Of a DNA stretch of 36,578 bases, positions 1 through 10,335 are shown in pieces. The position numbers and the translations under genes are program-made. The notes under the pieces were generated by a model that was given only the letters and a program-made list of their open reading frames with translations, did no database searches and was not told where the DNA came from. This DNA is from a candidate division Zixibacteria bacterium RBG_16_53_22 (GTDB lineage Bacteria > Zixibacteria > MSB-5A5 > UBA10806), in contig MEWP01000159.1 in the NCBI GenBank assembly GCA_001775395.1, forward strand, positions 1 to 36,578. The letters are read 5' to 3'. How positions within the stretch are numbered: the stretch's first letter is position 1; every line of letters starts with the position of its first letter.

Positions 1-1050
1 CTCGATGTCTTGAACGAGAGAACATGGGAGCTCGAGAAATCGCAGGCGCAACTCAGCAATATATATGAAACCACGCGAGCCCTATCCGGGATTCTCGAGA
101 TGGACAGGCTACTTCAGGAGATTCTGAATGTCGCCCATAGGATTTTTCGACTCCAGAAATGTCAGGTCTATCTGACCAACGTCGCGGCCGACTGCCTCTA
201 TCTCTATGCCAGCCTCAATAACTCCAACAAGCGCATATTCGAGAAGCCGCCGATGCATGTAAGGGATACCAGCCCGTTGATGGAGGTTGGCGACAGGACG
301 GCTCTCTTCAAGCAGCTGAATTTCGATAATGGCGAAGGCGGCGCCGATTTCCTCGATATCCCGCTGGTTTCGCGGGGGAAACTCATCGGCATCGTCAGGG
401 TGGTCACCGAAAAGGGAAACATGCCGACCGAGCGCGAGAGACACCTTCTCATGATTTTCGCCAACGCCGCGGCGGTGGCTATCGATAACTCTCTCTTGCA
501 TAAGAAAACCGAAGAACTTACAATAACGGATGCGCTGACCGAACTGTACAATTACCGGTTTTTCCGGAACAAACTCGCCGACGAGCTTCGGCGCGCCGAC
601 CGATATCGGCAGAGATTTTCACTCTTGATGATGGACCTGGATCATTTCAAGAAGGTCAACGATGCCTTTGGACATCAGACCGGGAATATTGTCTTGCGCG
701 AAATCGCCAATGTCATTAAGCTGTGTGTGCGTGATGTCGATATTGTGGCCCGCTATGGAGGCGAGGAGTTCGCGGTGATTCTTCCCCAGACCGGGGATCA
801 GGACGCGCTTGTAATTGCGGAGCGAATCAGGGTGGCCACCGAAAAGGCGTTCTTCTCCGACGCCCAGGGACATCGGGACCTGCAGATCACTGTCTCGATC
901 GGAGTGGCGAGTTACCCCAACGGAGTTCACACGCTCGATCAATTGCTCGAGAAGGCCGATAAGGCGCTCTATCAGGCCAAGGCCGACGGCAGGAATCGAG
1001 TGCACATGGCCAATACCGAAAAGAGAATTTCGGTTAATGTTCCCGTATGA
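1..1050 (+). CDS. GAF domain diguanylate cyclase (GGDEF), 5' truncated by window edge
   Basis: Frame open from base 1; C-terminal ARYGGEEFAVILP signature with RxxD I-site (RDVD) five residues before GGEEF; GAF-like N-terminus. Confidence 0.93.
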   Translation, partial: LDVLNERTWELEKSQAQLSNIYETTRALSGILEMDRLLQEILNVAHRIFRLQKCQVYLTNVAADCLYLYASLNNSNKRIFEKPPMHVRDTSPLMEVGDRTALFKQLNFDNGEGGADFLDIPLVSRGKLIGIVRVVTEKGNMPTERERHLLMIFANAAAVAIDNSLLHKKTEELTITDALTELYNYRFFRNKLADELRRADRYRQRFSLLMMDLDHFKKVNDAFGHQTGNIVLREIANVIKLCVRDVDIVARYGGEEFAVILPQTGDQDALVIAERIRVATEKAFFSDAQGHRDLQITVSIGVASYPNGVHTLDQLLEKADKALYQAKADGRNRVHMANTEKRISVNVPV

Positions 1051-2024
1051 CAGAGGTTTTCAATCCAGCCAACTTCCTCATACTGGGCTTCGATGGCCTG
1101 GAGCCATCTAATAAATTCCTGAATTTAATCCAGAATAGCCCGCCCGCGGGATTCCTTCTTCTGGGCCATAACTTTCATGATCTGGAACAACTGCGCTCTC
1201 TTGTGGCAGGCTTGAAATCGGCCTGCAGCGAAAGGACAATCCTGGCCGTCGACCAGGAGCCGGGGCGTGTCCAAAGGTTAAAGGGGACCTTTCCATTATC
1301 GAGGAAGCCATCGTATTATATCAAGCAGGGCGGCCTGACTGAATTCCGCGCCTGGTGTGGCGCCACAGCCGACATGATGGCCATGGCCGGATTAAACATG
1401 AACCTGGCCCCGGTTGTCGACCTGAATATTATTGCCGGCAAAAATTCCGTGCTGAGGGATCGGGCATTCGGCGACAATCCAGGGAGGGTTTCGGAATTTG
1501 GAGAGGTCCTAATCGAGGAATTCAAGAGTCGCGGCGTTACTACCTGTGCCAAGCATTTCCCCGGGCTTGGGGGAGGTTCCGGAGATCCGCACCAGGTGTT
1601 GACCAGGTCAGATGAAACCCTCGAACGGTTTCTTGATTTTCACTGGAGGCCGTTCAGAGCGGCTATCGAATCCAACGTGGTTTGTGTTATGACTACCCAT
1701 ATGCTGGCGCCTGCCATCGATCCCGAAAACTGCGCCACGTTTTCGAGCAATGCGGTCAGCCATCTTAGAAATACGCTGGGCCATCGCGGGCCGATAATAT
1801 CCGACGATCTTTGCATGTCTGGGGCGAGGACCGGTTATACGATAGGCGAGGCGGCGGAAAAATCACTTTGTGCAGGACATAATCTCCTGATCATCTCCAA
1901 GAACATCGACTTGCAAATTCAAGCGATAGATTCGATTCGAAGGCGTTGTGCCGTGGATCCCAATTTCATGAAATTGGCCATCGAAAACGAGAAAGCGTTG
2001 GAAACCTTCAAGAATGCACTCTAA
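1047..2024 (+). CDS. nagZ: glycoside hydrolase family 3, beta-N-acetylhexosaminidase
   Basis: LAVDQEPGRVQRL, NLAPVVDLN, KHFPGLGGGSGDPH, IISDDLCMSGA motifs typical of NagZ-type GH3; adjacent to anmK. Confidence 0.85.
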   Translation: MTEVFNPANFLILGFDGLEPSNKFLNLIQNSPPAGFLLLGHNFHDLEQLRSLVAGLKSACSERTILAVDQEPGRVQRLKGTFPLSRKPSYYIKQGGLTEFRAWCGATADMMAMAGLNMNLAPVVDLNIIAGKNSVLRDRAFGDNPGRVSEFGEVLIEEFKSRGVTTCAKHFPGLGGGSGDPHQVLTRSDETLERFLDFHWRPFRAAIESNVVCVMTTHMLAPAIDPENCATFSSNAVSHLRNTLGHRGPIISDDLCMSGARTGYTIGEAAEKSLCAGHNLLIISKNIDLQIQAIDSIRRRCAVDPNFMKLAIENEKALETFKNAL

Positions 2025-3165
2025 TTTTCTCACCCATCTAAAATCGGGCAAAAGCCTGAATATTCTCGGGATCAATTCCGGCACCAGCGCCGATGGCATA
2101 GACATGGCGCTATGCAGATTCGCAACCGGCAAACCCAGGATAATATCATGCGCCACTCGTCCTTTCGGTCATCGCCTGACGGCCAGGATTATTTCGGCGG
2201 GGGAACCGAATTTCAACAATGGGGTCGAGTGGTTGAGGCTCGATGCCGAACTTGGGGAGATTCTTGGTGAAAACGCAAGAAGATTTATTAACAGGGCTGC
2301 CAGGCTTGATATTCGTATCGACCTGATAGCCGTTCATGGGCAGACCGTTCGCCATCTGCCGGACAATACCTCTCACAGGATAACATATCAAGTGGGAGAT
2401 GCCGCCCGAGTGGCGCGGATAACGGGCCTTCCGGTCATAACCGATTTCAGGCGCTCCGATATCGCGGCCGGCGGTGAGGGAGCGCCCTTGTCTCCAATAC
2501 TGCATGAGGCCCTGTTCAGGCATAGAAGCTTATGGCGGGCGATTGTCAATATTGGGGGAATATCGAATGTGACGGTGCTTCCGCCCTTTGGTTCAAAGTC
2601 CAGGCCTTTCGCGGCCGATTGCGGCCCCGGCAATATGCTGACAGATCGGGCAGTGCAAAACCTCTACGGTAAGGCCTATGATAGAGGCGGAAAGATTGCG
2701 CTATCGGGGGGCTCTCGCCCCGACGTGGTAAGGAAATTTCTGGCTGATCCGTACTTTTTGAGGAAACCTCCCAAATCGACAGGCCGAGAGTATTTCGGGG
2801 AGCCGTATTTGGAAAAGGTGATGCGACAACTCGGGAAAGCATCGCCCGAGGATATTGTCGCGACCCTTACTGAAATCACGGTTGGGGCCATGGCCGATTT
2901 CTTATCGGGATTTTGCCCCAGGGTCGAGGAAATATACCTTTGCGGTGGAGGCGCCCATAACAAGGCTATCCTTGGCAGGCTTCGCTCAATAATACCAAAT
3001 GTCAGAGTATCGACAACCACCGACCTTAAGTATGACCCCGATTACCTGGAGGCCCTGCTCTGGGCATATCTTGCCTGGCGTTTCATGAAAAGGCAGCCCG
3101 TGTCGGCGCGCGGCTATACCGGAGCGAAAAAACCCTATATTCCGGGCAGGCTATGTCTGCCGTAA
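2014..3165 (+). CDS. anmK: anhydro-N-acetylmuramic acid kinase
   Basis: ILGINSGTSADGIDMALCRF, VHGQTVRHLP, DCGPGNMLTDRAV, CGGGAHNKAILGRL motifs. Confidence 0.95.
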   Translation: MHSNFLTHLKSGKSLNILGINSGTSADGIDMALCRFATGKPRIISCATRPFGHRLTARIISAGEPNFNNGVEWLRLDAELGEILGENARRFINRAARLDIRIDLIAVHGQTVRHLPDNTSHRITYQVGDAARVARITGLPVITDFRRSDIAAGGEGAPLSPILHEALFRHRSLWRAIVNIGGISNVTVLPPFGSKSRPFAADCGPGNMLTDRAVQNLYGKAYDRGGKIALSGGSRPDVVRKFLADPYFLRKPPKSTGREYFGEPYLEKVMRQLGKASPEDIVATLTEITVGAMADFLSGFCPRVEEIYLCGGGAHNKAILGRLRSIIPNVRVSTTTDLKYDPDYLEALLWAYLAWRFMKRQPVSARGYTGAKKPYIPGRLCLP

Positions 3166-4397
3166 GATCAATTCTCAGTTCCCTGGTGATTGTTCTTATC
3201 TTATGCGCGAATTTGGCGGCCCAGGATTATCTTGACAGATTATCGAAAAGGTTTAAGCGCGAGATTCCCATTCAATTGTACGAGGGGTCAGAGGGGAGAA
3301 TTGGAGTCAGGGGAGAAGCGGTCATCGAGTGCTACCGGGGCCTGAAACTTGTGGAGATTTTCTATTTTTCGACCGATATCAAATTTCGCTATCGCAATAA
3401 TGGCATAGAGATCAGCGATGAAGACGATATCTTGACTTATGGCCTGGCAGAGGTTCGTGTCAAGCCCCGTCATGGATCGTCACTTGTGACGTTCAATGGC
3501 CGGGCCTATCGTGGCTATATTAAATGCAAGTACCAGAATTCCCCGGAAAAAGCCCTAATCCTCAACATGGTGGATATCGAGGATTATCTCCGGGGGGTCC
3601 TGCCGGCGGAAATTGGGGAAAGGGCCCCGGACGAATACGAGGCTGTCAAGGCGCAAGCCGTAGCGGCTCGAACCTACGCTGTCTGGAGGCTGACCGATAA
3701 TGAGTTCTCGGGGTATCTCTCTCCCACGGTGGCTGACCAGGTTTACACCGGGTTTGACACCGAGAAGGAGTTTCTCAGCCGGGGGATAGAGGAAACCAGG
3801 GGAGAGATAATGATATTCGAGGGCCGGCCAATCGCCGCCTTTTATCATGCTGTCTGCGGGGGGCACACCTCGCCCGTGGAGAAGATATGGCCGGAGCGCA
3901 ATCCGGCCGATTATCTTGTCGGGGCCGATGATGACACTTTTTGCACTTGGGCAAAAACCTACTCCTGGAGCGAGTCATATACTTTAGAAAGGCTAAGGGA
4001 AACGCTCATCAGGTATTTCACAGGCAAAAACGGCGCCAGGGCCAGGGATTTTGAATCGATAAACGATCTTAAGTTTGCCATTGACAAGAGGAGCGGCCGG
4101 GTGGAGATGATGGAGGTCAACACTGATGCCGGCGTGTTCCGCGAAACCAGCGACAGGATCCGCTGGGTCTTCTTAAGAGCGTCACCTGCGGGAGCGATTC
4201 TGCCCTCAACTAATTTCACGCCGCACAAGGTGGTCGTCGAAGGTAAGCTGGCAGGTCTGGAGATATCGGGTCTCGGCAATGGCCACGGGGTAGGTATGTG
4301 CCAATGCGGGGCCATCGGACGTTCGCGCGCAGGAGAGGAGTACGATAGTATCCTGAAGCATTACTATGGCCCTATCAAGCTTGCTGAATTATATTGA
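3153..4397 (+). CDS. SpoIID/LytB domain protein (secreted)
   Basis: N-terminal signal-like segment; EDYLRGVLPAEIGE, AVKAQAVAARTYAVW, AFYHAVCGGHTS, GHGVGMCQCGAIG motifs. Confidence 0.93.
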   Translation: MSAVRSILSSLVIVLILCANLAAQDYLDRLSKRFKREIPIQLYEGSEGRIGVRGEAVIECYRGLKLVEIFYFSTDIKFRYRNNGIEISDEDDILTYGLAEVRVKPRHGSSLVTFNGRAYRGYIKCKYQNSPEKALILNMVDIEDYLRGVLPAEIGERAPDEYEAVKAQAVAARTYAVWRLTDNEFSGYLSPTVADQVYTGFDTEKEFLSRGIEETRGEIMIFEGRPIAAFYHAVCGGHTSPVEKIWPERNPADYLVGADDDTFCTWAKTYSWSESYTLERLRETLIRYFTGKNGARARDFESINDLKFAIDKRSGRVEMMEVNTDAGVFRETSDRIRWVFLRASPAGAILPSTNFTPHKVVVEGKLAGLEISGLGNGHGVGMCQCGAIGRSRAGEEYDSILKHYYGPIKLAELY

Positions 4398-5202
4398 TGC
4401 GGATGATTTTCGGTGCGACCAAAAGAGGATTCGACATATCAATCATATCAAGTTTGCGCTGATTCAGGATAGTCCGGGCTCCGGCATAAGAGGACCATAT
4501 CTGCAAAAGCTTCGGGAATTCGACCCGGATATAATCGCATTCCCGGAATATTATTTTGTTGGTCCGCCGTTCATCAATGTGACATCATCATATGTAATTC
4601 ACGACGAGACACTGGAGCGCTTGCAGAACTGGTCTCGCGAGCTGGGGTGCATCATCGTGGGTGGGACCCTGGTGGCGGACGAAGGCGGCCGGAAGTTTAA
4701 CCGGTGCTACATCTTTGATCGTGGCCGGACAGTCGGACATTACGACAAGATACATCTGTTTCGCGGCGAGGGTCAGGGGCTTTTGTCGCCGGGGACGGAG
4801 TACCGGGTATTTGAGATCGGATCAATCAGAATCGGCCTGCTTATCTGCGCCGATGCCCTTTTCCCCGATTCATTTCGCAATATCAGAGGACTTAAGCCTG
4901 ATCTGTTGTTCATACCCAATACCTCGAGATTCCGTGAGGGCGAATCGGTCGAAACGAAATTCAAGAGGGACATGGGCATTTTCGCCGCCGGCGCATCGGC
5001 CGCCGATACGATTGTGATCAAAGTAAGCGCCTCAGGAATATTGACCGGCCGCCGGCTGCAGGGCCGCAGCTTGATCGCTTTTCCAGGCAGCGTTGAATGG
5101 AGGATCGAGCCGCACAACGAGGATAAATCGGCACTGGCGCTGGCGACATCGAGCGGCGAAAAGACCAACCCCTCGCTTGACATTACAGTCTACCGCCCAT
5201 AA
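4366..5202 (+). CDS. carbon-nitrogen hydrolase (nitrilase superfamily); true start uncertain because the ORF overlaps the previous gene
   Basis: E-K-C catalytic triad context: FPEYYF, YDKIHLF, LLICADALFP. Confidence 0.85.
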   Translation: MALSSLLNYIDADDFRCDQKRIRHINHIKFALIQDSPGSGIRGPYLQKLREFDPDIIAFPEYYFVGPPFINVTSSYVIHDETLERLQNWSRELGCIIVGGTLVADEGGRKFNRCYIFDRGRTVGHYDKIHLFRGEGQGLLSPGTEYRVFEIGSIRIGLLICADALFPDSFRNIRGLKPDLLFIPNTSRFREGESVETKFKRDMGIFAAGASAADTIVIKVSASGILTGRRLQGRSLIAFPGSVEWRIEPHNEDKSALALATSSGEKTNPSLDITVYRP

Positions 5203-5212
5203 CTTGAAATAT

Positions 5213-5650
5213 ATGGTTCGTTTCAAACGATCGGGATTCAGGGTTATCGCCGTCTTGTCATTGTTGGCCCTCTTAGGCTCGGTGCTGGTATTGATTCAGC
5301 GATCCGAAAAGGCCGCGCGATTCAATATTCGCCTGCCGGGCGCCGGCGGCGCCTATAATTATCGTTACGACGAAACCAATCGAAATTCCACCGATCCGGT
5401 GATCGATTCCATGGCACTGGCGCGATCCCTCAATTTGAGTATCGCCATCGATTCCGAGAAGATCGATATCAATCAGTGCGGCTATTTCGATTTCGAGGCG
5501 CTTCCGGGGATAGGTCCGGCGTTGGCGGATAACATAATATCGTACCGTGACAGTGTCGGCAAATTCCGCAGTGTCGATGAGCTCTTGAATGTCAAAGGCA
5601 TTGGCCCGTCCAAGCTGAACCTCGTTCGGGACATGGTAGTGGCAAAATGA
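5213..5650 (+). CDS. ComEA-like helix-hairpin-helix protein with N-terminal TM segment (ATG at 5213 preferred over ORF start 5093)
   Basis: DINQCGYFDFEALPGIGPALADNIISYRDSVGKFRSVDELLNVKGIGPSKL: tandem HhH; hydrophobic N-terminus. Confidence 0.85.
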   Translation: MVRFKRSGFRVIAVLSLLALLGSVLVLIQRSEKAARFNIRLPGAGGAYNYRYDETNRNSTDPVIDSMALARSLNLSIAIDSEKIDINQCGYFDFEALPGIGPALADNIISYRDSVGKFRSVDELLNVKGIGPSKLNLVRDMVVAK

Positions 5651-6501
5651 TTCTCGGCGTTGCCATCGAGACCGATTCTCTGCTGCTGGCCGCTCATTCC
5701 GGCCGGGACACCGAACCCCGATTCCGCACATTTACGATTAAAGGGAAAACGGTGGACGAGGGCGCTGACCACGCCGGCTCGATATGGGAGCAGGCCGGCG
5801 ACGATGCCCGGCAGTTTCTTATTCAGGCCGAACAGATAGTTTTCGCGCTGCCGGCCAGGACCTGCTATCTGAAGAGAATTAGTATCGAAAACCGGCTTAT
5901 TCGGGAAAAGCCCGATTATCTGAAATGGGTGGCCGGCAATCATCTGCCCGGGAAGCTCGACGATTATTATTTCGACTTCATTCCTCTAAGACAGAGTTTT
6001 GATGCTGCCAGAACCGAAATGCTCCTCCTCGCCACGACATCAAAGCGATATGATGAATTTTCAAGAAAATTAATCGCCGGGGAAAACCGCAATATGAAGT
6101 TCATTCCCGAGCAGATCGGCCTGGTGCAGGTAGTGGAGAAGTCGCTGAACAGCGAGGAGTTTGCACAAGCCGGAATTGTCGACTGCCGCCCAAACGGCAT
6201 CCTGGCCGTATTCGCCAGGAATAGCCGCTTTGACCATAGCCGGCTATTTAATAATTCGTCGTCTAAAAAAACCGAAATTGCTGCGGATATCGAGACATAT
6301 TTCTTGAGCCGGGCCGATTCCTCCGAGGCATTGCCCCTGGTAATCACCGGTTTTACCGGATGTTTCACAACCGGCTGGTCGCCGGTGGTCCCGGCATTCA
6401 TGGGAATACATAATCTGGAATATGCCGGCGCCTGGGGGGTGGCTGATTTTGTCATGCAGAACTTGTCTTTGCCAGGCCAGGGGACAGCGCAAGTCCGATG
6501 A
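5647..6501 (+). CDS. PilM/GspL-like actin-fold protein (tentative)
   Basis: IVFALPARTCYLKRISIEN...YLKWVAGNHLPGKLDDYYFDFIPLRQ resembles the PilM-type pattern; overlaps comEA-like stop. Confidence 0.45.
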   Translation: MILGVAIETDSLLLAAHSGRDTEPRFRTFTIKGKTVDEGADHAGSIWEQAGDDARQFLIQAEQIVFALPARTCYLKRISIENRLIREKPDYLKWVAGNHLPGKLDDYYFDFIPLRQSFDAARTEMLLLATTSKRYDEFSRKLIAGENRNMKFIPEQIGLVQVVEKSLNSEEFAQAGIVDCRPNGILAVFARNSRFDHSRLFNNSSSKKTEIAADIETYFLSRADSSEALPLVITGFTGCFTTGWSPVVPAFMGIHNLEYAGAWGVADFVMQNLSLPGQGTAQVR

Positions 6502-7076
6502 AAATCGCGGGCGGCCAATACAAGGGTAGAATCATAAAGGTGCCCAAAATTCGCAATATCAGGCCCTCGACCGAAAAGACCAGAGAAGCGATCTTCTCGG
6601 CATTGGGGGCCGATATCATCGATTCCACGGTGGCTGATCTATTCTGCGGGTCGGGCGCGCTTGGACTGGAGGCTCTCTCCAGGGGCGCCTGCCAGGCCCT
6701 TTTTGTGGATAGCAATCATGGCGCTGCCGTCGCTGTAAGGGAGAGCATCAAGGGGCTTGGGGTCGGAAATGAATCCAGGGTCATGACAATGAACGTGTTC
6801 CATTTAAGGCCCAAACATTTGCAGGGGGTCGGCATAATATTCGCCGACCCGCCGTATAGAGGGGGATATGCCCGGAAGCTCCTGACTTTATTGTCCTTGC
6901 CAAATTTCAACTGGTATGGGATATTGATTTTAGAACACGAGGCCGAATGGGAGAATGATGGGATCGAATTTCGGCTCCTGCGGCGGCTCAATTTCGGGGA
7001 TACGTCGGTAAGTTTTTTGATCCGAAATAGGCTGGACGAAAAAGCCGGCCACCAGAAAGGAAATAGCGATGGGTGA
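6498..7076 (+). CDS. rsmD: 16S rRNA (guanine966-N2)-methyltransferase
   Basis: IAGGQYKGRII...RPSTEKTREAIFSAL, VADLFCGSGALGLEALSRGA, FADPPY; followed by coaD. Confidence 0.94.
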   Translation: MKIAGGQYKGRIIKVPKIRNIRPSTEKTREAIFSALGADIIDSTVADLFCGSGALGLEALSRGACQALFVDSNHGAAVAVRESIKGLGVGNESRVMTMNVFHLRPKHLQGVGIIFADPPYRGGYARKLLTLLSLPNFNWYGILILEHEAEWENDGIEFRLLRRLNFGDTSVSFLIRNRLDEKAGHQKGNSDG

Positions 7077-7551
7077 AATTGCCCTGTACCCGGGAACATT
7101 CGATCCGGTTACGCTTGGACATATAGATATCGTCAAAAGGGCCAGGAAAATATTCAGCAGCCTGGTTGTGGCGGTGGCGGAGAATCCGCAAAAAAGCCCG
7201 CTGTTTTCGGTTGAGGAGAGGATGGAGCTCATAAGGACGGCGACCGCTGATATCGATGGGATAACAGTTACCTGGTTCAACGACCTGACCGCCAGATTTG
7301 CCAGATCGATAAATGCCACCGTAATCATCCGCGGCCTGCGGGCCGTCTCGGATTTCGAGTTCGAGTTCCAGATGGCGTTAATGAACAGGAAGATCGAGCC
7401 CTTAGTCGAGACGGTGTTCTTGATGCCCAATGAGAAATACAGTTATCTGTCATCCTCGCTGGTAAAGGACATTGCCAGGCGCGGCGGCGATATCTCCTGT
7501 TTCGTGCCCGAGGTCGTCGGGGCCGGGCTCAAGGCGAAATTCGGCGCTTAG
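7069..7551 (+). CDS. coaD: phosphopantetheine adenylyltransferase
   Basis: ALYPGTFDPVTLGHIDIVKRA, IIRGLRAVSDFEFEFQMALMNR, SYLSSSLVKDIA motifs. Confidence 0.97.
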   Translation: MGEIALYPGTFDPVTLGHIDIVKRARKIFSSLVVAVAENPQKSPLFSVEERMELIRTATADIDGITVTWFNDLTARFARSINATVIIRGLRAVSDFEFEFQMALMNRKIEPLVETVFLMPNEKYSYLSSSLVKDIARRGGDISCFVPEVVGAGLKAKFGA

Positions 7552-7587
7552 CGTATTCATGAAAAGCTCACCAAATTCGGGAGGAAA

Positions 7588-9090
7588 ATGATCGACGAGC
7601 TGAATGAAATATTGAAGAATAGAAGAATAAAACTCGAGCAACTCAGGGCCAGGAATATCAACCCCTATCCTTACCGATTCGAACGCACGCATATGTCATC
7701 GCAGGTGGTCGGAAATTTCGACCTCCTTGAAGCCAACGGAATTGCGGTGCGGCTCGCGGGACGATTAATGAGCATACGAAGCCATGGCAAAACGTTATTT
7801 GCCCATATCAAGGATAGCGGCGGCTTAATTCAAATCTATCTGCGCAAGGACGACGTTGGCGAGGAGATGTTCGAGATCTTTACGCTTTTCGACCTCGGCG
7901 ACATAATCGGCGTGGAGGGCACGGTTTTCAGGACGAAAACCGGCGAGATCACAATCCGGGTCGCGCAATTCGAGCTTCTCACCAAGGCGCTCCGGCCGCT
8001 GCCGGAGAAATGGCACGGCCTTCAAGATAAGGAGCTTCGTTACCGCAGGCGCTATATCGATTTGATTGCCAATCCCGAGGTCTTGGAGGTTTTCAAGGCC
8101 AGGACGAAAATTACCAATCTGATGCGGCAGTTTCTTGACGAGCGCGGATTCCTCGAGGTCGAGACACCGGTGCTGCAGCCGGTTTACGGCGGCACCAACG
8201 CCAGGCCTTTCGAAACCCACTTGAATGCGCTCGACCTTAAGCTATATCTTCGCATTGCCGATGAGCTCTACCTGAAGAGGCTTGTCATAGGCGGCATAGA
8301 GAAGGTCTATGAGATTTCCAAGGATTTCCGCAACGAGGGAATGGATCGCAATCATAACCCGGAATTCACCATGCTCGAATTCTATTGGGCCTATGCCGAC
8401 TACAACGACCTGATGAAACTTATCGAGGAGATGTATTTCAGGGTTGCCACGCTGGTTTTGGGTACTGAGAAAATTATCAGGGGCGAAAATGAAATAAACC
8501 TGGCCCCGCCATTTAAAAGGATGCCATACTTCAAGGCTATGGCGGAAAGCGTCGGAGAGGACATTTTCGACGCTGATGAAAAGCAACTGCAAGAAATAAT
8601 GACCGCCCGCGGCATGACGCTTCCCACCTCGAGGATATTCGGCCGCGGTGCCTACCTCGACGAGCTCTGCAAGGAGCTGGTCGAGCCAAAGCTCATTCAG
8701 CCGACATTCCTGGTCGACTATCCGATAGAGCTCTCGCCTTTAGCCAAGAAACATCGCGCCAACCCGCGCCTGGTGGAGCGTTTCGAACTGTATGTCGATG
8801 GCGTGGAATATGGCAATGGTTTCTCGGAGTTGAATGATCCCGACGATCAGCGCTCGCGCTTTCAAGGCCAGCAGGCAGGGCGAAAACCCGGTGACCTGGA
8901 GGCCCATCCTGTCGACGATGATTTTCTATTCGCTCTCGATCATGGCATGCCGCCAACCGCCGGTTTCGGCCTGGGTGTCGACCGCTTCGTGATGCTCTTG
9001 ACCGGATGTCATTCTATCCGCGATGTCATCTTCTTTCCCATCATGAAACCGGAGCCTGAGATTCAATCGCTCGACAAGGAAATACTTTAG
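7588..9090 (+). CDS. lysS: lysyl-tRNA synthetase, class II
   Basis: OB fold, RYRRRYIDLIAN, FLEVETPVLQPVYGGTNARPF, FRNEGMDRNHNPEFTMLEFYWAYADY, GFGLGVDRFVMLLTG. Confidence 0.97.
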   Translation: MIDELNEILKNRRIKLEQLRARNINPYPYRFERTHMSSQVVGNFDLLEANGIAVRLAGRLMSIRSHGKTLFAHIKDSGGLIQIYLRKDDVGEEMFEIFTLFDLGDIIGVEGTVFRTKTGEITIRVAQFELLTKALRPLPEKWHGLQDKELRYRRRYIDLIANPEVLEVFKARTKITNLMRQFLDERGFLEVETPVLQPVYGGTNARPFETHLNALDLKLYLRIADELYLKRLVIGGIEKVYEISKDFRNEGMDRNHNPEFTMLEFYWAYADYNDLMKLIEEMYFRVATLVLGTEKIIRGENEINLAPPFKRMPYFKAMAESVGEDIFDADEKQLQEIMTARGMTLPTSRIFGRGAYLDELCKELVEPKLIQPTFLVDYPIELSPLAKKHRANPRLVERFELYVDGVEYGNGFSELNDPDDQRSRFQGQQAGRKPGDLEAHPVDDDFLFALDHGMPPTAGFGLGVDRFVMLLTGCHSIRDVIFFPIMKPEPEIQSLDKEIL

Positions 9091-9093
9091 GCG

Positions 9094-10323
9094 ATGTCGC
9101 TTGAATTCTTCATCGCCCGGCGATATTTCACCTCGCGCCACCGGCAGGGATTCCTGTCCCTTCTCGGGTCGATCTCCATTATAGTGGTTCTTCTCTCGAC
9201 CGCTTCGCTGCTCATTGTGCTTTCGGTCATGAATGGATTCGAGACCGAAGTGCGCAACCGGATCATAGGCACCATGGCTCACGTGATGGTGTCATCGAAA
9301 TTCCTGGGCGGCATCGAGAACTGGCCGGAGATCGAGCAGCAAATTCAGGAAGTCGATGGCGTAGTTGCTACCAGTCCGGTGGTAATTGAAAAATCCGCTA
9401 TATCATCAAAATACGAAACCGATGGCATAGTTGTTCGTGGAATCATCCCCGAAAGGGAGAAAAACGTCACCGATATCGAGGAGTATCTTCTCACACAGGA
9501 CTTGAATTTCGATACGGTCGACAGCAACTTCGTGGGAATTTGGCTGGGGATCAATCTGGCTACGCGCCTCAATGCCACCATCAACGAAAAAGTTCGACTC
9601 TATTCGCTTAAGGATGTCAGCGGCGGCATGGCCGGCTTCTCCCCGAAAATCATGCCGTGCATGGTCGTGGGACTGATCGAAACCGGCATGTCGACCTACG
9701 ATGATAACTTCGTCTATATGCCGCTATCGGCCGCACAGGAGCTTTTCGAGCTCGGCGACGCGGTTACCATTGTCGAGGTCAAGACCAGGGATTTTTTCAA
9801 TGCCAACGATGTCGCGGTTGCCATAGAAGAGAAGCTCGGCTTAAGGTATACCGCCACCGATTGGAAAGACTTCAATCGAAATCTATTTTCCTGGATGACA
9901 CTTGAAAAGTGGATGATGTTTCTGGTACTCATGCTCTTTGTGCTGGTGGCGGCCAGCAATATTATCGCTCTCCTGATTATGATGGTTCTGGCCAAGAGGG
10001 CCGATATCGGTATCCTGATGGCCACCGGACTCTCCCGAAGGCGGGTCAGGAGAATTTTCGCCTACCAGGGCCTGATAATTGGTACCGCCGGCGGAATACT
10101 GGGAGTCTCGATAGGTGCCATTCTTTGCATGATTCAGAAGAAATACTCATTAATCGCCTTGCCGAGCGATATCTATTTTATATCGGCTTTGCCCATCGAT
10201 ATCCGCGTTTTGGACATAGCGCTGATTCTTGTCCTGGCCGTGCTGATAGGCTTGCTTTTTTCAATCTATCCGGCTTTAAGAGCATCGCGCCTGGACCCGG
10301 TTAACATAATCCGTTATGAATAA
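9094..10323 (+). CDS. lipoprotein-releasing ABC transporter permease, LolC/LolE family
   Basis: FIARRYFTSRHRQGFLSLLGSISIIVV...VMNGFETEVRNRIIG; FtsX-like C-terminal TMs; followed by lolD. Confidence 0.9.
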   Translation: MSLEFFIARRYFTSRHRQGFLSLLGSISIIVVLLSTASLLIVLSVMNGFETEVRNRIIGTMAHVMVSSKFLGGIENWPEIEQQIQEVDGVVATSPVVIEKSAISSKYETDGIVVRGIIPEREKNVTDIEEYLLTQDLNFDTVDSNFVGIWLGINLATRLNATINEKVRLYSLKDVSGGMAGFSPKIMPCMVVGLIETGMSTYDDNFVYMPLSAAQELFELGDAVTIVEVKTRDFFNANDVAVAIEEKLGLRYTATDWKDFNRNLFSWMTLEKWMMFLVLMLFVLVAASNIIALLIMMVLAKRADIGILMATGLSRRRVRRIFAYQGLIIGTAGGILGVSIGAILCMIQKKYSLIALPSDIYFISALPIDIRVLDIALILVLAVLIGLLFSIYPALRASRLDPVNIIRYE

Positions 10324-10335
10324 GGCAGGATAAGC

